Assembly: GCF_900142785.1 (NCBI RefSeq)
Contig: NZ_FRCD01000001.1
Location: 62,001 to 126,000, forward strand
Source: Chryseobacterium carnipullorum
GTDB lineage: Bacteria; Bacteroidota; Bacteroidia; Flavobacteriales; Weeksellaceae
Reading direction: 5' to 3'
DNA: 64,000 bases
Positions 1 through 6,955 of the stretch are shown here, piece after piece (the first letter of the stretch is position 1; each line of letters begins with the position of its first letter). The translations under genes were made by a program, and so were the position numbers. A model generated the notes under the pieces. The model ran no database searches. It worked only from the letters and a program-made list of their open reading frames with translations, and had not been told where the DNA came from.

Positions 1-68
1 AAAAAACAAATTGTAATATTCAACAAAAACCGGAACATTAAAGATTTAGTTTTTAAATTTGGAAGACT

Positions 69-125
69 ATGGAAAACAGTAAATTTTCAGAAGTTCAGAT
101 CATTAAGAAATCGTCGGCATTTTAG
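69..125 (+). pseudogene. Remnant of an IS3-family transposase orfA start
   Basis: An ATG at 69 opens an 18-codon frame reading MENSKFSEVQIIK followed by KSSAF and a stop at 123-125. The first 13 residues have the form typical of the N-terminus of IS3-family OrfA (xxSKFSExQIIKxLKE). The similarity stops abruptly after IIK, where the helix-turn-helix should begin. I read this as the left tip of an IS3-type element cut by deletion or recombination. No orfB, no right end and no inverted repeats are visible, so the element is not functional. A chance match of 13 residues cannot be excluded. Confidence 0.5.
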
Positions 126-146
126 CCATGAATGGTTATATAAGCT

Positions 147-1124
147 TTGGTTGTAAATTCCAGTGACAGTTCCATTGCAAAAATTATTGTTGATGCCAAA
201 GACCAAGTTTATAGAAACAGTAATACTATATTGCTGAAAATGTATTGGGAAATTGGGCAGCTTATTATTGAGGATGAACAAAATGGTGAACTTCGTGCGA
301 AGTATGGAAAATCAGTCTTGAAGAATCTTGCTAATCATCTATCATTGGAATTTGGAAAGGGATTTAATGAAAGAAATCTTAATAACATGCGAGCTTTTTT
401 CATCGCATTTCCAATTTGGAACGCAGTGCGTACCGAATTGAGCTGGACTCACTACCGAATTATTAGTAGAATTGAAAATACTGAACACAGAATACAGTAT
501 ATAGAACATTCTATTGAAGGAAGCTGGAATACCAGGACACTTCAAAGAAACATTGACAGCCAGTATTTAGGTAGATTATTAAAATTTCCGGAAGCAGAAA
601 ACAAAGAAATATCCAATTATATTAAAGACCCCTACATATTTGAATTCTTAGGACTTCCTTCAGACATATCACAAACTGAAACTCAAATAGAATCAGCTTT
701 AATTACGCACCTTCAGCAATTTTTAATGGAGTTAGGGAAAGGATTTGCGTTTGTTGCCAGACAGCAGCATATCGTTACTGATACTTCAGATTTCTATATA
801 GATCTGGTATTTTACAACTATTACCTTAAATGCTTTGTGCTTGTAGATCTTAAAACTCATAAGCTGACTCACGAAGCCATTGGGCAAATGGATATGTATG
901 TAAGAATGTATAATGATCTGAAGAAAGGAGTTGATGACAATCCCACAATAGGAATTATTTTATGTACCGAAAAAGATGAAACGGTAGTGAAATACTCCGT
1001 AATGTCAGAAAATGAGAAGCTATTCGCAAGTAAATACAGAACATATCTTCCTGACGAAAAAGAACTGAAAAATTTGATAGAGGCAGACAGAGTGAAATTT
1101 GAGCTGGACAATCAAAAAGAATAA
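147..1124 (+). CDS. DUF1016 / YhcG-type PDDEXK nuclease-domain protein
   Basis: The N-terminal half (about residues 8-145) is a DUF1016_N domain with the hallmark stretches YWEIGQLI, EFGKGFNERNLNNMRAF and ELSWTHYR. The C-terminal half (about 158-315) is a PDDEXK-like nuclease fold with KDPYIFEFLGL, ELGKGFAFVARQ, candidate catalytic residues D219, D234 and K236 (VDLK), then GQMDMYV. Members often accompany restriction-modification or other defence loci, but no such partner is visible here. The only in-frame start after the stop at 141-143 is TTG at 147 and no ribosome binding site is obvious. The family normally has some 10-20 more N-terminal residues, so the 5' end may have been trimmed by the rearrangement that left the IS3 remnant just upstream. 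Confidence 0.75.
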   Translation: MVVNSSDSSIAKIIVDAKDQVYRNSNTILLKMYWEIGQLIIEDEQNGELRAKYGKSVLKNLANHLSLEFGKGFNERNLNNMRAFFIAFPIWNAVRTELSWTHYRIISRIENTEHRIQYIEHSIEGSWNTRTLQRNIDSQYLGRLLKFPEAENKEISNYIKDPYIFEFLGLPSDISQTETQIESALITHLQQFLMELGKGFAFVARQQHIVTDTSDFYIDLVFYNYYLKCFVLVDLKTHKLTHEAIGQMDMYVRMYNDLKKGVDDNPTIGIILCTEKDETVVKYSVMSENEKLFASKYRTYLPDEKELKNLIEADRVKFELDNQKE

Positions 1125-1245
1125 AAATACCCAACATAAATACCCGCTTAAAATCTCAAAAAACGATGCCTTTTTACAATCCATACAAAGAACAAACCCT
1201 ATCTAAAATTCTATCTTTAAGAAAGTAGCACTCCAAATATTTTAA

Positions 1246-1253
1246 TACATTTG
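1246..1253 (+). promoter_or_regulatory. Probable -7 element (TACATTTG) of the 1271 gene
   Basis: TACATTTG fits the Bacteroidota -7 consensus TAnnTTTG and ends 17 bases before the ATG at 1271. No convincing -33 TTG is seen at the usual distance, so the call rests on one half of the promoter. Confidence 0.35.
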
Positions 1254-1270
1254 TTTAAAACATATTCTGA

Positions 1271-1780
1271 ATGAATTTCGAGCAGATCAACTTACACCTT
1301 GAGGCTTACAAAGAACACGACCAAATTCTGGATGCCGCCCAATTTTTAATCCATTCTTTTGATCTGGAGCATGAAAACTTTGCAGGTTTTGGATTCAGGG
1401 AAGAGTTGTCTCCTACTTCTATGCTTTTAACGGCAGAAGGCATATTGGGAGGTCCACAGACGGTCATGATTCCGAAGAATTTATTTGATTTTGATCTGAC
1501 CCTTGTTCTGAATATGGTCGCCCACGAAATGCTTCACGTCCGTCAGAAAGCTCCAGGACAGGTCGTTGAAGACAAAAATGAAAGAGAATTCCAGGCTTAT
1601 TCTGAAATGCTTTTTCACAAAGTATTTCCACAGATTCCTGAACTATCGGATCATTATAAAAAATTCTTTGGAGGCCAGGCGCTGGAATATTACAGAAGAA
1701 TGGGTGAAGGATCAGAACTGCAACAGAAATATGCTGTAGAAAAAACAGAAGTAGAACATTTAATCAATTCATTATCATGA
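1271..1780 (+). CDS. HExxH-motif putative zinc protein, cytoplasmic
   Basis: A 169-residue soluble protein without signal peptide or membrane segment. It carries HEMLH at residues 85-89 inside a hydrophobic helix (LVLNMVAHEMLHV), the form of a zinc-metallopeptidase active site. A glutamate-rich helix follows (EREFQAYSE, residues 104-112) that could supply the third ligand, as in gluzincins. It is the first gene of a tight forward run: its stop overlaps the csaA start (ATGA), followed by the exonuclease and SufT-like genes. I cannot assign a named family with confidence. A real peptidase or a catalytically idle zinc-binding protein are both possible. Confidence 0.7.
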   Translation: MNFEQINLHLEAYKEHDQILDAAQFLIHSFDLEHENFAGFGFREELSPTSMLLTAEGILGGPQTVMIPKNLFDFDLTLVLNMVAHEMLHVRQKAPGQVVEDKNEREFQAYSEMLFHKVFPQIPELSDHYKKFFGGQALEYYRRMGEGSELQQKYAVEKTEVEHLINSLS

Positions 1781-2124
1781 CAATAAAGCCGGAAATATCC
1801 TGGACAGACTTTGAAAAAATAGACATCCGATGCGGAACCATCATTTCCGTGAATGATTTTGAGAAAGCAAGAAATCCTTCTTACCAACTTCAAATTGATT
1901 TCGGGGAACTTGGAATTAAAAATTCGTCTGCTCAGATCACTTCCCTTTATCAAAAAGACGAACTGGCAGGAAAGCAGGTCATGGCTGTAGTCAATTTCCC
2001 AAGAAAACAGATCGCTAATTTCTTCAGCGAATGCCTGGTTCTGGGCGTTTATGGTGAAGACAAAAAAGAGGTTACTCTTTTGACACCATCCCTTCCCGTG
2101 AAAAACGGAATGCAGGTAGGATAA
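1777..2124 (+). CDS. csaA: CsaA-like tRNA-binding domain protein
   Basis: A stand-alone 115-residue tRNA-binding (EMAP/Trbp111-like OB) domain. The sequence runs from WTDFEKIDIRCGTI through NPSYQLQIDFG and SSAQIT to QVMAVVNFPRKQIANFFSECLVLG, the profile and length of CsaA (about 110 residues). CsaA binds tRNA as a dimer and has also been described as a secretion-related chaperone in Bacillus. The start codon overlaps the stop of the preceding gene by four bases, indicating translational coupling. The alternative, a free MetRS C-terminal domain, is less likely because no synthetase gene is adjacent. Confidence 0.88.
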   Translation: MTIKPEISWTDFEKIDIRCGTIISVNDFEKARNPSYQLQIDFGELGIKNSSAQITSLYQKDELAGKQVMAVVNFPRKQIANFFSECLVLGVYGEDKKEVTLLTPSLPVKNGMQVG

Positions 2125-2138
2125 AAACACAAACCCAT

Positions 2139-2840
2139 ATGATACAACACATTCCATTAGAAAAAGTTTTATTCCTTGATATTGAGACCGTTCCGGGATC
2201 CGGATCATGGGAAGACTTACCAGAAACCGAACAGAAGCTCTGGGAAAAGAAAACAAGATTCCAGAGAAAAGAAGATGTCAGTGCAGCAGAGTTTTATGAC
2301 CGTGCAGGCATTATGGCCGAGTTTGGAAAGATCATCTGCATCACGATCGGAATGGTAGAAAAGAATGATACCTTAAAAATTAAAAGCTTTTCCGGCCACG
2401 ATGAAAAAAAGATGCTTCAGGAATTCGGAGAAATTTTCAACAGCCCGAGACTGAATAATATTATTCTTTGTGCTCACAACGGAAAAGAATTTGATTTTCC
2501 TTGGATTGCCAGACGTTTCCTGATCAATGGAATGCAGCCTCCTGTTCCGTTCCAGATGTTTGGAAAAAAGCCATGGGAAATTCCGCATATTGATACAATG
2601 GAGCTTTGGAAATTCGGAGATTATAAAAGTTTTGTTTCCCTGGAATTGCTGGCTCACGTCTTCGGAATTCCTACACCTAAAGATGATATAGACGGTTCAA
2701 TGGTTTCATCAATCTACTACATAGAAAAAGACTTGCAGCGAATTGTGGACTATTGTGAAAAAGATGTCTTAACTTTGGCAAATGTTTTCCGGCGGATGCG
2801 TCAGGAAAATTTGTTGAAAAGGAATATCAATCTAGATTAA
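2139..2840 (+). CDS. DEDDy 3'-5' exonuclease, PolB-exonuclease-like
   Basis: A 233-residue RNase H-fold exonuclease related to the proofreading domain of family B DNA polymerases. Motif Exo I is FLDIET (D14, E16), Exo II lies in CAHNGKEFDFPWI (D119), and Exo III is YCEKD (Y205, D209), the DEDDy arrangement. These four acidic residues would bind the two catalytic metals. No polymerase domain is attached, so this is a stand-alone enzyme, probably acting in DNA repair or nucleic acid turnover. It lies 14 bases after csaA and 3 bases before the next gene, within an evident operon. Confidence 0.85.
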   Translation: MIQHIPLEKVLFLDIETVPGSGSWEDLPETEQKLWEKKTRFQRKEDVSAAEFYDRAGIMAEFGKIICITIGMVEKNDTLKIKSFSGHDEKKMLQEFGEIFNSPRLNNIILCAHNGKEFDFPWIARRFLINGMQPPVPFQMFGKKPWEIPHIDTMELWKFGDYKSFVSLELLAHVFGIPTPKDDIDGSMVSSIYYIEKDLQRIVDYCEKDVLTLANVFRRMRQENLLKRNINLD

Positions 2841-2843
2841 AAA

Positions 2844-3170
2844 ATGAAATTTACAGACGATCAAATTGCTGACATTGGTGAGGAAATCATCAAGGTCTTA
2901 AAATCCGTATATGACCCGGAAATCCCGGTAGATATTTACGAACTAGGCCTCATCTATGATGTACAGATCTCCGAAGATGGCGATGTAAAAATTATAATGA
3001 CCCTTACTACCCCGAACTGCCCGGTTGCAGAAACCCTGCCACAGGAGGTAAAAGATAAGGTAGGAGAAGTAGAAGGTGTAAAAAGTGTAGACTTGGAACT
3101 TACTTTCGAACCGAGCTGGAACAAGGATATGATGAGCGAAGAAGCGAAATTTGAACTGGGAATGCTTTAA
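2844..3170 (+). CDS. MIP18/DUF59 Fe-S cluster assembly protein (SufT/YitW-like)
   Basis: A 108-residue DUF59 protein with the family core (VYDPEIPVDIYELGLIYDV) and the conserved loop TTPNCPVAETLP containing C59. The C-terminal segment EPSWNKDMMSEEAKFELGML is typical of the SUF-associated members in Flavobacteriia. It probably takes part in iron-sulfur cluster maturation or carriage. Other suf genes are not in the window; the link to the cluster-rich enzymes of the sulfate operon is only one of metabolism. It is the last gene of the forward run and is followed by a clear terminator. Confidence 0.85.
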   Translation: MKFTDDQIADIGEEIIKVLKSVYDPEIPVDIYELGLIYDVQISEDGDVKIIMTLTTPNCPVAETLPQEVKDKVGEVEGVKSVDLELTFEPSWNKDMMSEEAKFELGML

Positions 3171-3192
3171 ACTTCTCACTAAAAATAAATGA

Positions 3193-3223
3193 GGCTGTCA
3201 GTATCGACAGCCTTTTATTTTTT
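3193..3223 (+). terminator. Rho-independent terminator after the csaA-sufT-like run
   Basis: Perfect 7-bp arms GGCTGTC (3193-3199) and GACAGCC (3206-3212) enclose a 6-base loop and are followed by a T-rich tract. Confidence 0.85.
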
Positions 3224-3344
3224 ACTTAAAATCCATTGACGGTTGAATAAGCTGTCAAAAATATTATGGATGATTTCATCTTAGCAATCAACGATTGAGT
3301 AGCTTAAAATCTAAACAGCCGTTGATGGTTTAAAAAAAATGCTT

Positions 3345-4184
3345 TTAACTCTCTTTCGCTATTTCTTTTCCTTCTCTCCTGCTCCATTCACTCCATGAGC
3401 CTACATAAAGATCAGAAATAGGAAAACCCGCATACTCCAATGCCAGAATCGTATGACACGCTGTAACACCAGATCCGCAATGGATGATGAGGTGCTGAGG
3501 TTGGTCTTTTAAAAGTTGTGTATATTTTGCCTTCAAAAGTTCAGGTTTCAGGAAATTTCCGTTCTCATCCAGGTTTTCAGAAAAAGGAATATTAATCGCT
3601 CCGGGAATGTGTCCGGCTACCAGATCAATAGGTTCAGATTCACCTTTATACCGGTATGCATCCCTTACGTCAACAACTGCTGAAAAATGGCTTAGTAACT
3701 CATTTTCAACATCTTCTAATTTTTTAACAGGAAGAAGCCAACCATCTTTCTTAATGACAGAAGATCTTTCAAAGGTTTCTTCACCGGATGAAAACTCTAC
3801 CCCTTCTTTCTCGGCAGACTGAATTCCACCATCCAGAACCTGAACGTTTTCAAATCCAAAAGATTTCAACATCCACCAGGCCCTTGCTGCTGCATTGGCC
3901 CCACTCTTATCATCATATACTACCACATGCGCGTCTTCTGAGATTCCAAGTTCTGACAGTGTTTCAGCAAATTTTTCAACTGCCGGAAGCGGATGTCTTC
4001 CGCCAAAAGCAGCATCTTCCCCTATATCGGCCAGATCTTTATCCAGATCGATAAAACGGGCTCCTTTAATGTGTTTCGTAAGATAGGTCTGGTAAATGTC
4101 CTTCCCTACTCTGGCATCAAGGATGATGAGGTTGGGATTCTGAAAAATACTTTTTAGTTCGGATGATGAGATTATTGGTGACAT
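3345..4184 (-). CDS. sseA: 3-mercaptopyruvate-type sulfurtransferase (tandem rhodanese)
   Basis: A 279-residue protein with two rhodanese domains, an inactive N-terminal one (about 5-125) and a catalytic C-terminal one (about 150-275). The active-site loop CGSGVTA starts at C236. The CG[ST]GVT form is characteristic of 3-mercaptopyruvate sulfurtransferases, whereas thiosulfate sulfurtransferases have CRKGVT. The protein would transfer sulfane sulfur to thiol acceptors or cyanide. It has no signal peptide, so it is cytoplasmic. It is encoded convergently to the csaA run and is not part of the cys operon, although both handle reduced sulfur. Confidence 0.87.
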   Translation of the reverse strand: MSPIISSSELKSIFQNPNLIILDARVGKDIYQTYLTKHIKGARFIDLDKDLADIGEDAAFGGRHPLPAVEKFAETLSELGISEDAHVVVYDDKSGANAAARAWWMLKSFGFENVQVLDGGIQSAEKEGVEFSSGEETFERSSVIKKDGWLLPVKKLEDVENELLSHFSAVVDVRDAYRYKGESEPIDLVAGHIPGAINIPFSENLDENGNFLKPELLKAKYTQLLKDQPQHLIIHCGSGVTACHTILALEYAGFPISDLYVGSWSEWSRREGKEIAKES

Positions 4185-4247
4185 TTCGTTTATTTTGGTG
4201 TTAAATGATAAGTTTTGGCTAAAGCCGATCGAGTTTTTAATATACGA

Positions 4248-4267
4248 GAGCGGGTTAAAACCCGCTC
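4248..4267. repeat. Perfect 9-bp-arm palindrome (GAGCGGGTT)
   Basis: GAGCGGGTT (4248-4256), two bases of loop, then AACCCGCTC (4259-4267). It is GC-rich against an AT-rich background and lies in the spacer upstream of the sulfurtransferase gene. It has no T-tract and resembles REP-like intergenic palindromes. Confidence 0.7.
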
Positions 4268-4280
4268 CTATTTGATTATG

Positions 4281-4363
4281 TTCCCGCAGATTTCACGGAT
4301 GACACAGATTATTATATTATTTAACTTATTTATTTCCTGTATATTCTGTGAAATCTGCGGGAA
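4281..4363. repeat. Inverted repeat with 16-bp arms in the intergenic spacer
   Basis: TTCCCGCAGATTTCAC (4281-4296) and its exact reverse complement (4348-4363) are separated by 51 AT-rich bases. The element sits between the sulfurtransferase and HMG-CoA lyase genes. It resembles interspersed intergenic palindromes of flavobacterial genomes rather than a transcription terminator. Confidence 0.75.
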
Positions 4364-4381
4364 TTTACTACACGTTCATTA

Positions 4382-5230
4382 TTAAAAATGAAAGATATCC
4401 TTCGCTCTGTTATAAGAACTTTCGAAATTCAATAAATTCAGTTTATGATCTACTTTTTCTACGCTCATAAAATTGATCACCTGTTCTGTCGGCATGTTTC
4501 CTACCAGATCATCTTTTGCCATAGGACAACCTCCTATTCCTTTGATCGCGCTGTCAAATCTTCTGCACCCTTGATCATAAGCAGCTTTGAGCTTTGTATA
4601 GGAATCTTCATAGCGGTTGTGGAAATGTCCGCCAAAATTAATCTCAGGGTATTTTGAAGGGATCTTTTCAAATAAAAGAGCAATAGTCTCAGGCGTGGCA
4701 ACTCCAGTAGTATCAGAAAGCAGAACATCTTTAATCCCAATCTCTGAAAATCTTTTGGCCCAGAAATCTACATCTTCCCACTTCCACATTTCTCCGTAAG
4801 GGTTTCCAAATGCCATGGAAAAATAGATGTTCAGCTGTTTTCCTTCACTGGTAGCCAGTTCAAGCATTTTAATGATCTCATCAAAAGCCTCTTCCTGATT
4901 TTTGTTGGTATTTCTGTGCTGGAATGTTTCCGAAATAGAAAACGGAAAGCCTAAAATATCTACATTCTTATGTTTTAATGCTTTTTCAGCGCCTCGGTAA
5001 TTTCCGATGATCGCAGAAACTTTGGTGTTGGATAAAGAGGTATCGATGTTTTCAGCCACTTCATCAGAATCCGCCATCTGTGGAATTGCTTTCGGGGAAA
5101 CAAAACTCAGACAGTCCAGTACATCAAAGCCAACCTCCATGAGGGAGTTAATGTAATCTATTTTTTTGCTGGTAGGGATAAATTCACCCCAACCCTGCAT
5201 GGCATCTCTAGGACATTCAGTAAGAAACAT
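4382..5230 (-). CDS. Hydroxymethylglutaryl-CoA lyase
   Basis: A 282-residue HMGL-like TIM-barrel enzyme that cleaves HMG-CoA to acetoacetate and acetyl-CoA in leucine degradation. It begins with ECPRDAMQG, the metal/substrate site of HMG-CoA lyases. It carries GGHFHNR (metal-binding histidines) and the signature loop GIGGCPMAKDDLVGNMPTE with the catalytic cysteine in GGCP. That loop separates it from isopropylmalate and homocitrate synthases. No other leucine-degradation gene is adjacent. Its own -7-like element lies about 20 bases upstream. Confidence 0.9.
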   Translation of the reverse strand: MFLTECPRDAMQGWGEFIPTSKKIDYINSLMEVGFDVLDCLSFVSPKAIPQMADSDEVAENIDTSLSNTKVSAIIGNYRGAEKALKHKNVDILGFPFSISETFQHRNTNKNQEEAFDEIIKMLELATSEGKQLNIYFSMAFGNPYGEMWKWEDVDFWAKRFSEIGIKDVLLSDTTGVATPETIALLFEKIPSKYPEINFGGHFHNRYEDSYTKLKAAYDQGCRRFDSAIKGIGGCPMAKDDLVGNMPTEQVINFMSVEKVDHKLNLLNFESSYNRAKDIFHF

Positions 5231-5249
5231 TTTTACTTTTTGATTTTCT

Positions 5250-5257
5250 CAAATATA
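5250..5257 (-). promoter_or_regulatory. Probable -7 element of the HMG-CoA lyase gene
   Basis: On the minus strand this reads TATATTTG, matching TAnnTTTG, 19 bases before the ATG at 5230. A TTG occurs upstream (5271-5269) but with a short spacing of 11 bases, so the -33 element is uncertain. Confidence 0.4.
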
Positions 5258-5423
5258 ATAAAACTAAACAAGTTTATCTACGGTACCTACAAATCTAACA
5301 TTATTTTGATTTTCAAATATTTATATCCGATTTAAAATTTCAATAACTGATATGCGGCTCCTGATAAGCCCAGCAAAACATGAAATGCCCTATTTAAAAC
5401 AAATTTGTATTCTTCGAAAATGG

Positions 5424-6950
5424 TTAGGTTAATGATTTTACAATGGTAATCAAGCTCATTATAATCACCACAACCCCCACTACAGCAAACATTTTCTTTG
5501 CGGGAAGCCGCGAAGTAAACATTGCCGAAAAAGGCGCCGTAAAAACACCTCCCAGAAGAAGTCCCAGGACAATGTTCCAGTGATGGATTCCAATGGTGAA
5601 AATGAAGGTTACAGCACTCACAATGGTCAGTAAAAACTTAGCCATCGTTGAGCTTCCCACAACGTAGCGGGGCGTTCTCCCTTCTTTAATCAATGTTCCG
5701 GTAACCAAAGGGCCCCAACCGCCTCCGGCAAAAGAATCAATGAATCCTCCCACTAATCCCAATACCCTGAGATTGGTTCTTTTTTTTAGTCTGATTTGTC
5801 CTGATTTTTTATCTTTTCTTTTAAAAGCATTTCTAAGGATATTGATTCCCAAGTACAAGGTGTAGCAAGCGATTACAGGCTTTACAATATGAGCATACTT
5901 CTCTCCGAAATGAGACAGCGTAAAGGCTCCGATAAAAGCACCCACTGCCGCCACAGGAAATAAAATCCACACCATTTTTTTGTTGACATTCCCTAATTTA
6001 TAATGACTGATACTTCCCGCTGCAGACGTAAACGATTCTGCAGAATGAATACTTGCACTCACCACCGGAGGCGGAACGTTCAGAAGCAACAGAATCGTCG
6101 TACAGATCACTCCATAACCCATTCCCATAGATCCGGCGACAATCTCTGCCAGAAAGCCAGCCAGCAGCATCCAGTAAAAAATATGCCCATCTTTGCTTAG
6201 AAAATGCTGAATATCTCCGGATAGATTGAACTGATAAATGATCAGTGCCAACAATCCGACAAGGATCATAACCCCTATGATTCCCAGATAAATATTAGCT
6301 CTCCGGCGTACTGTTTTAGTAATGTTGATCAGTTTTTCCATCTCCAGTTTCACCTCATCAGATGGAACGCTTTTTTCATCCAGATAACTGGTCGTCAACC
6401 GGTTTAACTCTTTTACTTTATAGGTGAAATCACCTTTTAACTGATTCCGGATGTTCTGCATATTATCGAGAAGCCCGTCCATATCCTCGTCAGGAATAGT
6501 TTCCGTTAGAATTTCACGTAATCTTTTGGCCACCGTTGGGGATTTACCATTAGTTGAGACCGCAATTTTAAGATTTCCCTTCCGGACAATGGACCCTAAA
6601 TAAAAGTCACATAAGCCCGGTTTGTCAGCAATATTGACGAGTATATTATGCTGGTGGGCCCTGTTGCGGATCCGCTCCGCTAAAGAAATATCATTCACCG
6701 CCACAATCGCAAGATCGGCACTGTTAAAATCATTATCTGTATAAGATCGCTCATGCAGGGTAAGATTCGGATAATCCTGTTTGAGTTCTTTAACCTGATG
6801 ACTGATTTCTTTGGCCACCAGTTTAATACGGGCTTCAGGAGAATTCGCCAAAACAGATTCCAGCTTTTCCAAAGCTATATTGCCACCGCCAATGATGAGC
6901 AGTGATAATTCTTCAAGCTTTAAGAATATGGGATATAAAGAGTTACTCAT
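5424..6950 (-). CDS. Siroheme synthase (CysG N-terminal) fused to TauE/SafE sulfite exporter
   Basis: A 508-residue fusion. Residues 1 to about 210 are a precorrin-2 dehydrogenase/sirohydrochlorin ferrochelatase domain: the Rossmann motif LLIIGGGNIALEKLESVL near the N-terminus and VSTNGKSPTVAKRLRE in the active-site region. After a charged linker, about residues 220-508 form a TSUP (TauE/SafE) membrane domain of about eight helices, with glycine-rich segments such as EIVAGSMGMGYGV and GGFIDSFAGGGWGPL. The soluble part would finish siroheme, the cofactor of CysI. The membrane part would move sulfite or a related sulfur anion. It starts 5 bases after the TonB receptor and is the last gene of the sulfate cluster. 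Confidence 0.88.
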   Translation of the reverse strand: MSNSLYPIFLKLEELSLLIIGGGNIALEKLESVLANSPEARIKLVAKEISHQVKELKQDYPNLTLHERSYTDNDFNSADLAIVAVNDISLAERIRNRAHQHNILVNIADKPGLCDFYLGSIVRKGNLKIAVSTNGKSPTVAKRLREILTETIPDEDMDGLLDNMQNIRNQLKGDFTYKVKELNRLTTSYLDEKSVPSDEVKLEMEKLINITKTVRRRANIYLGIIGVMILVGLLALIIYQFNLSGDIQHFLSKDGHIFYWMLLAGFLAEIVAGSMGMGYGVICTTILLLLNVPPPVVSASIHSAESFTSAAGSISHYKLGNVNKKMVWILFPVAAVGAFIGAFTLSHFGEKYAHIVKPVIACYTLYLGINILRNAFKRKDKKSGQIRLKKRTNLRVLGLVGGFIDSFAGGGWGPLVTGTLIKEGRTPRYVVGSSTMAKFLLTIVSAVTFIFTIGIHHWNIVLGLLLGGVFTAPFSAMFTSRLPAKKMFAVVGVVVIIMSLITIVKSLT

Positions 6951-6955
6951 CGTAT

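Noticed and set aside
1690..2256. A 188-codon open frame on the minus strand.
   Set aside because: It lies wholly antisense to the 1271 gene, csaA and the exonuclease gene, has no recognisable domain, and the plus-strand products are clear family members.
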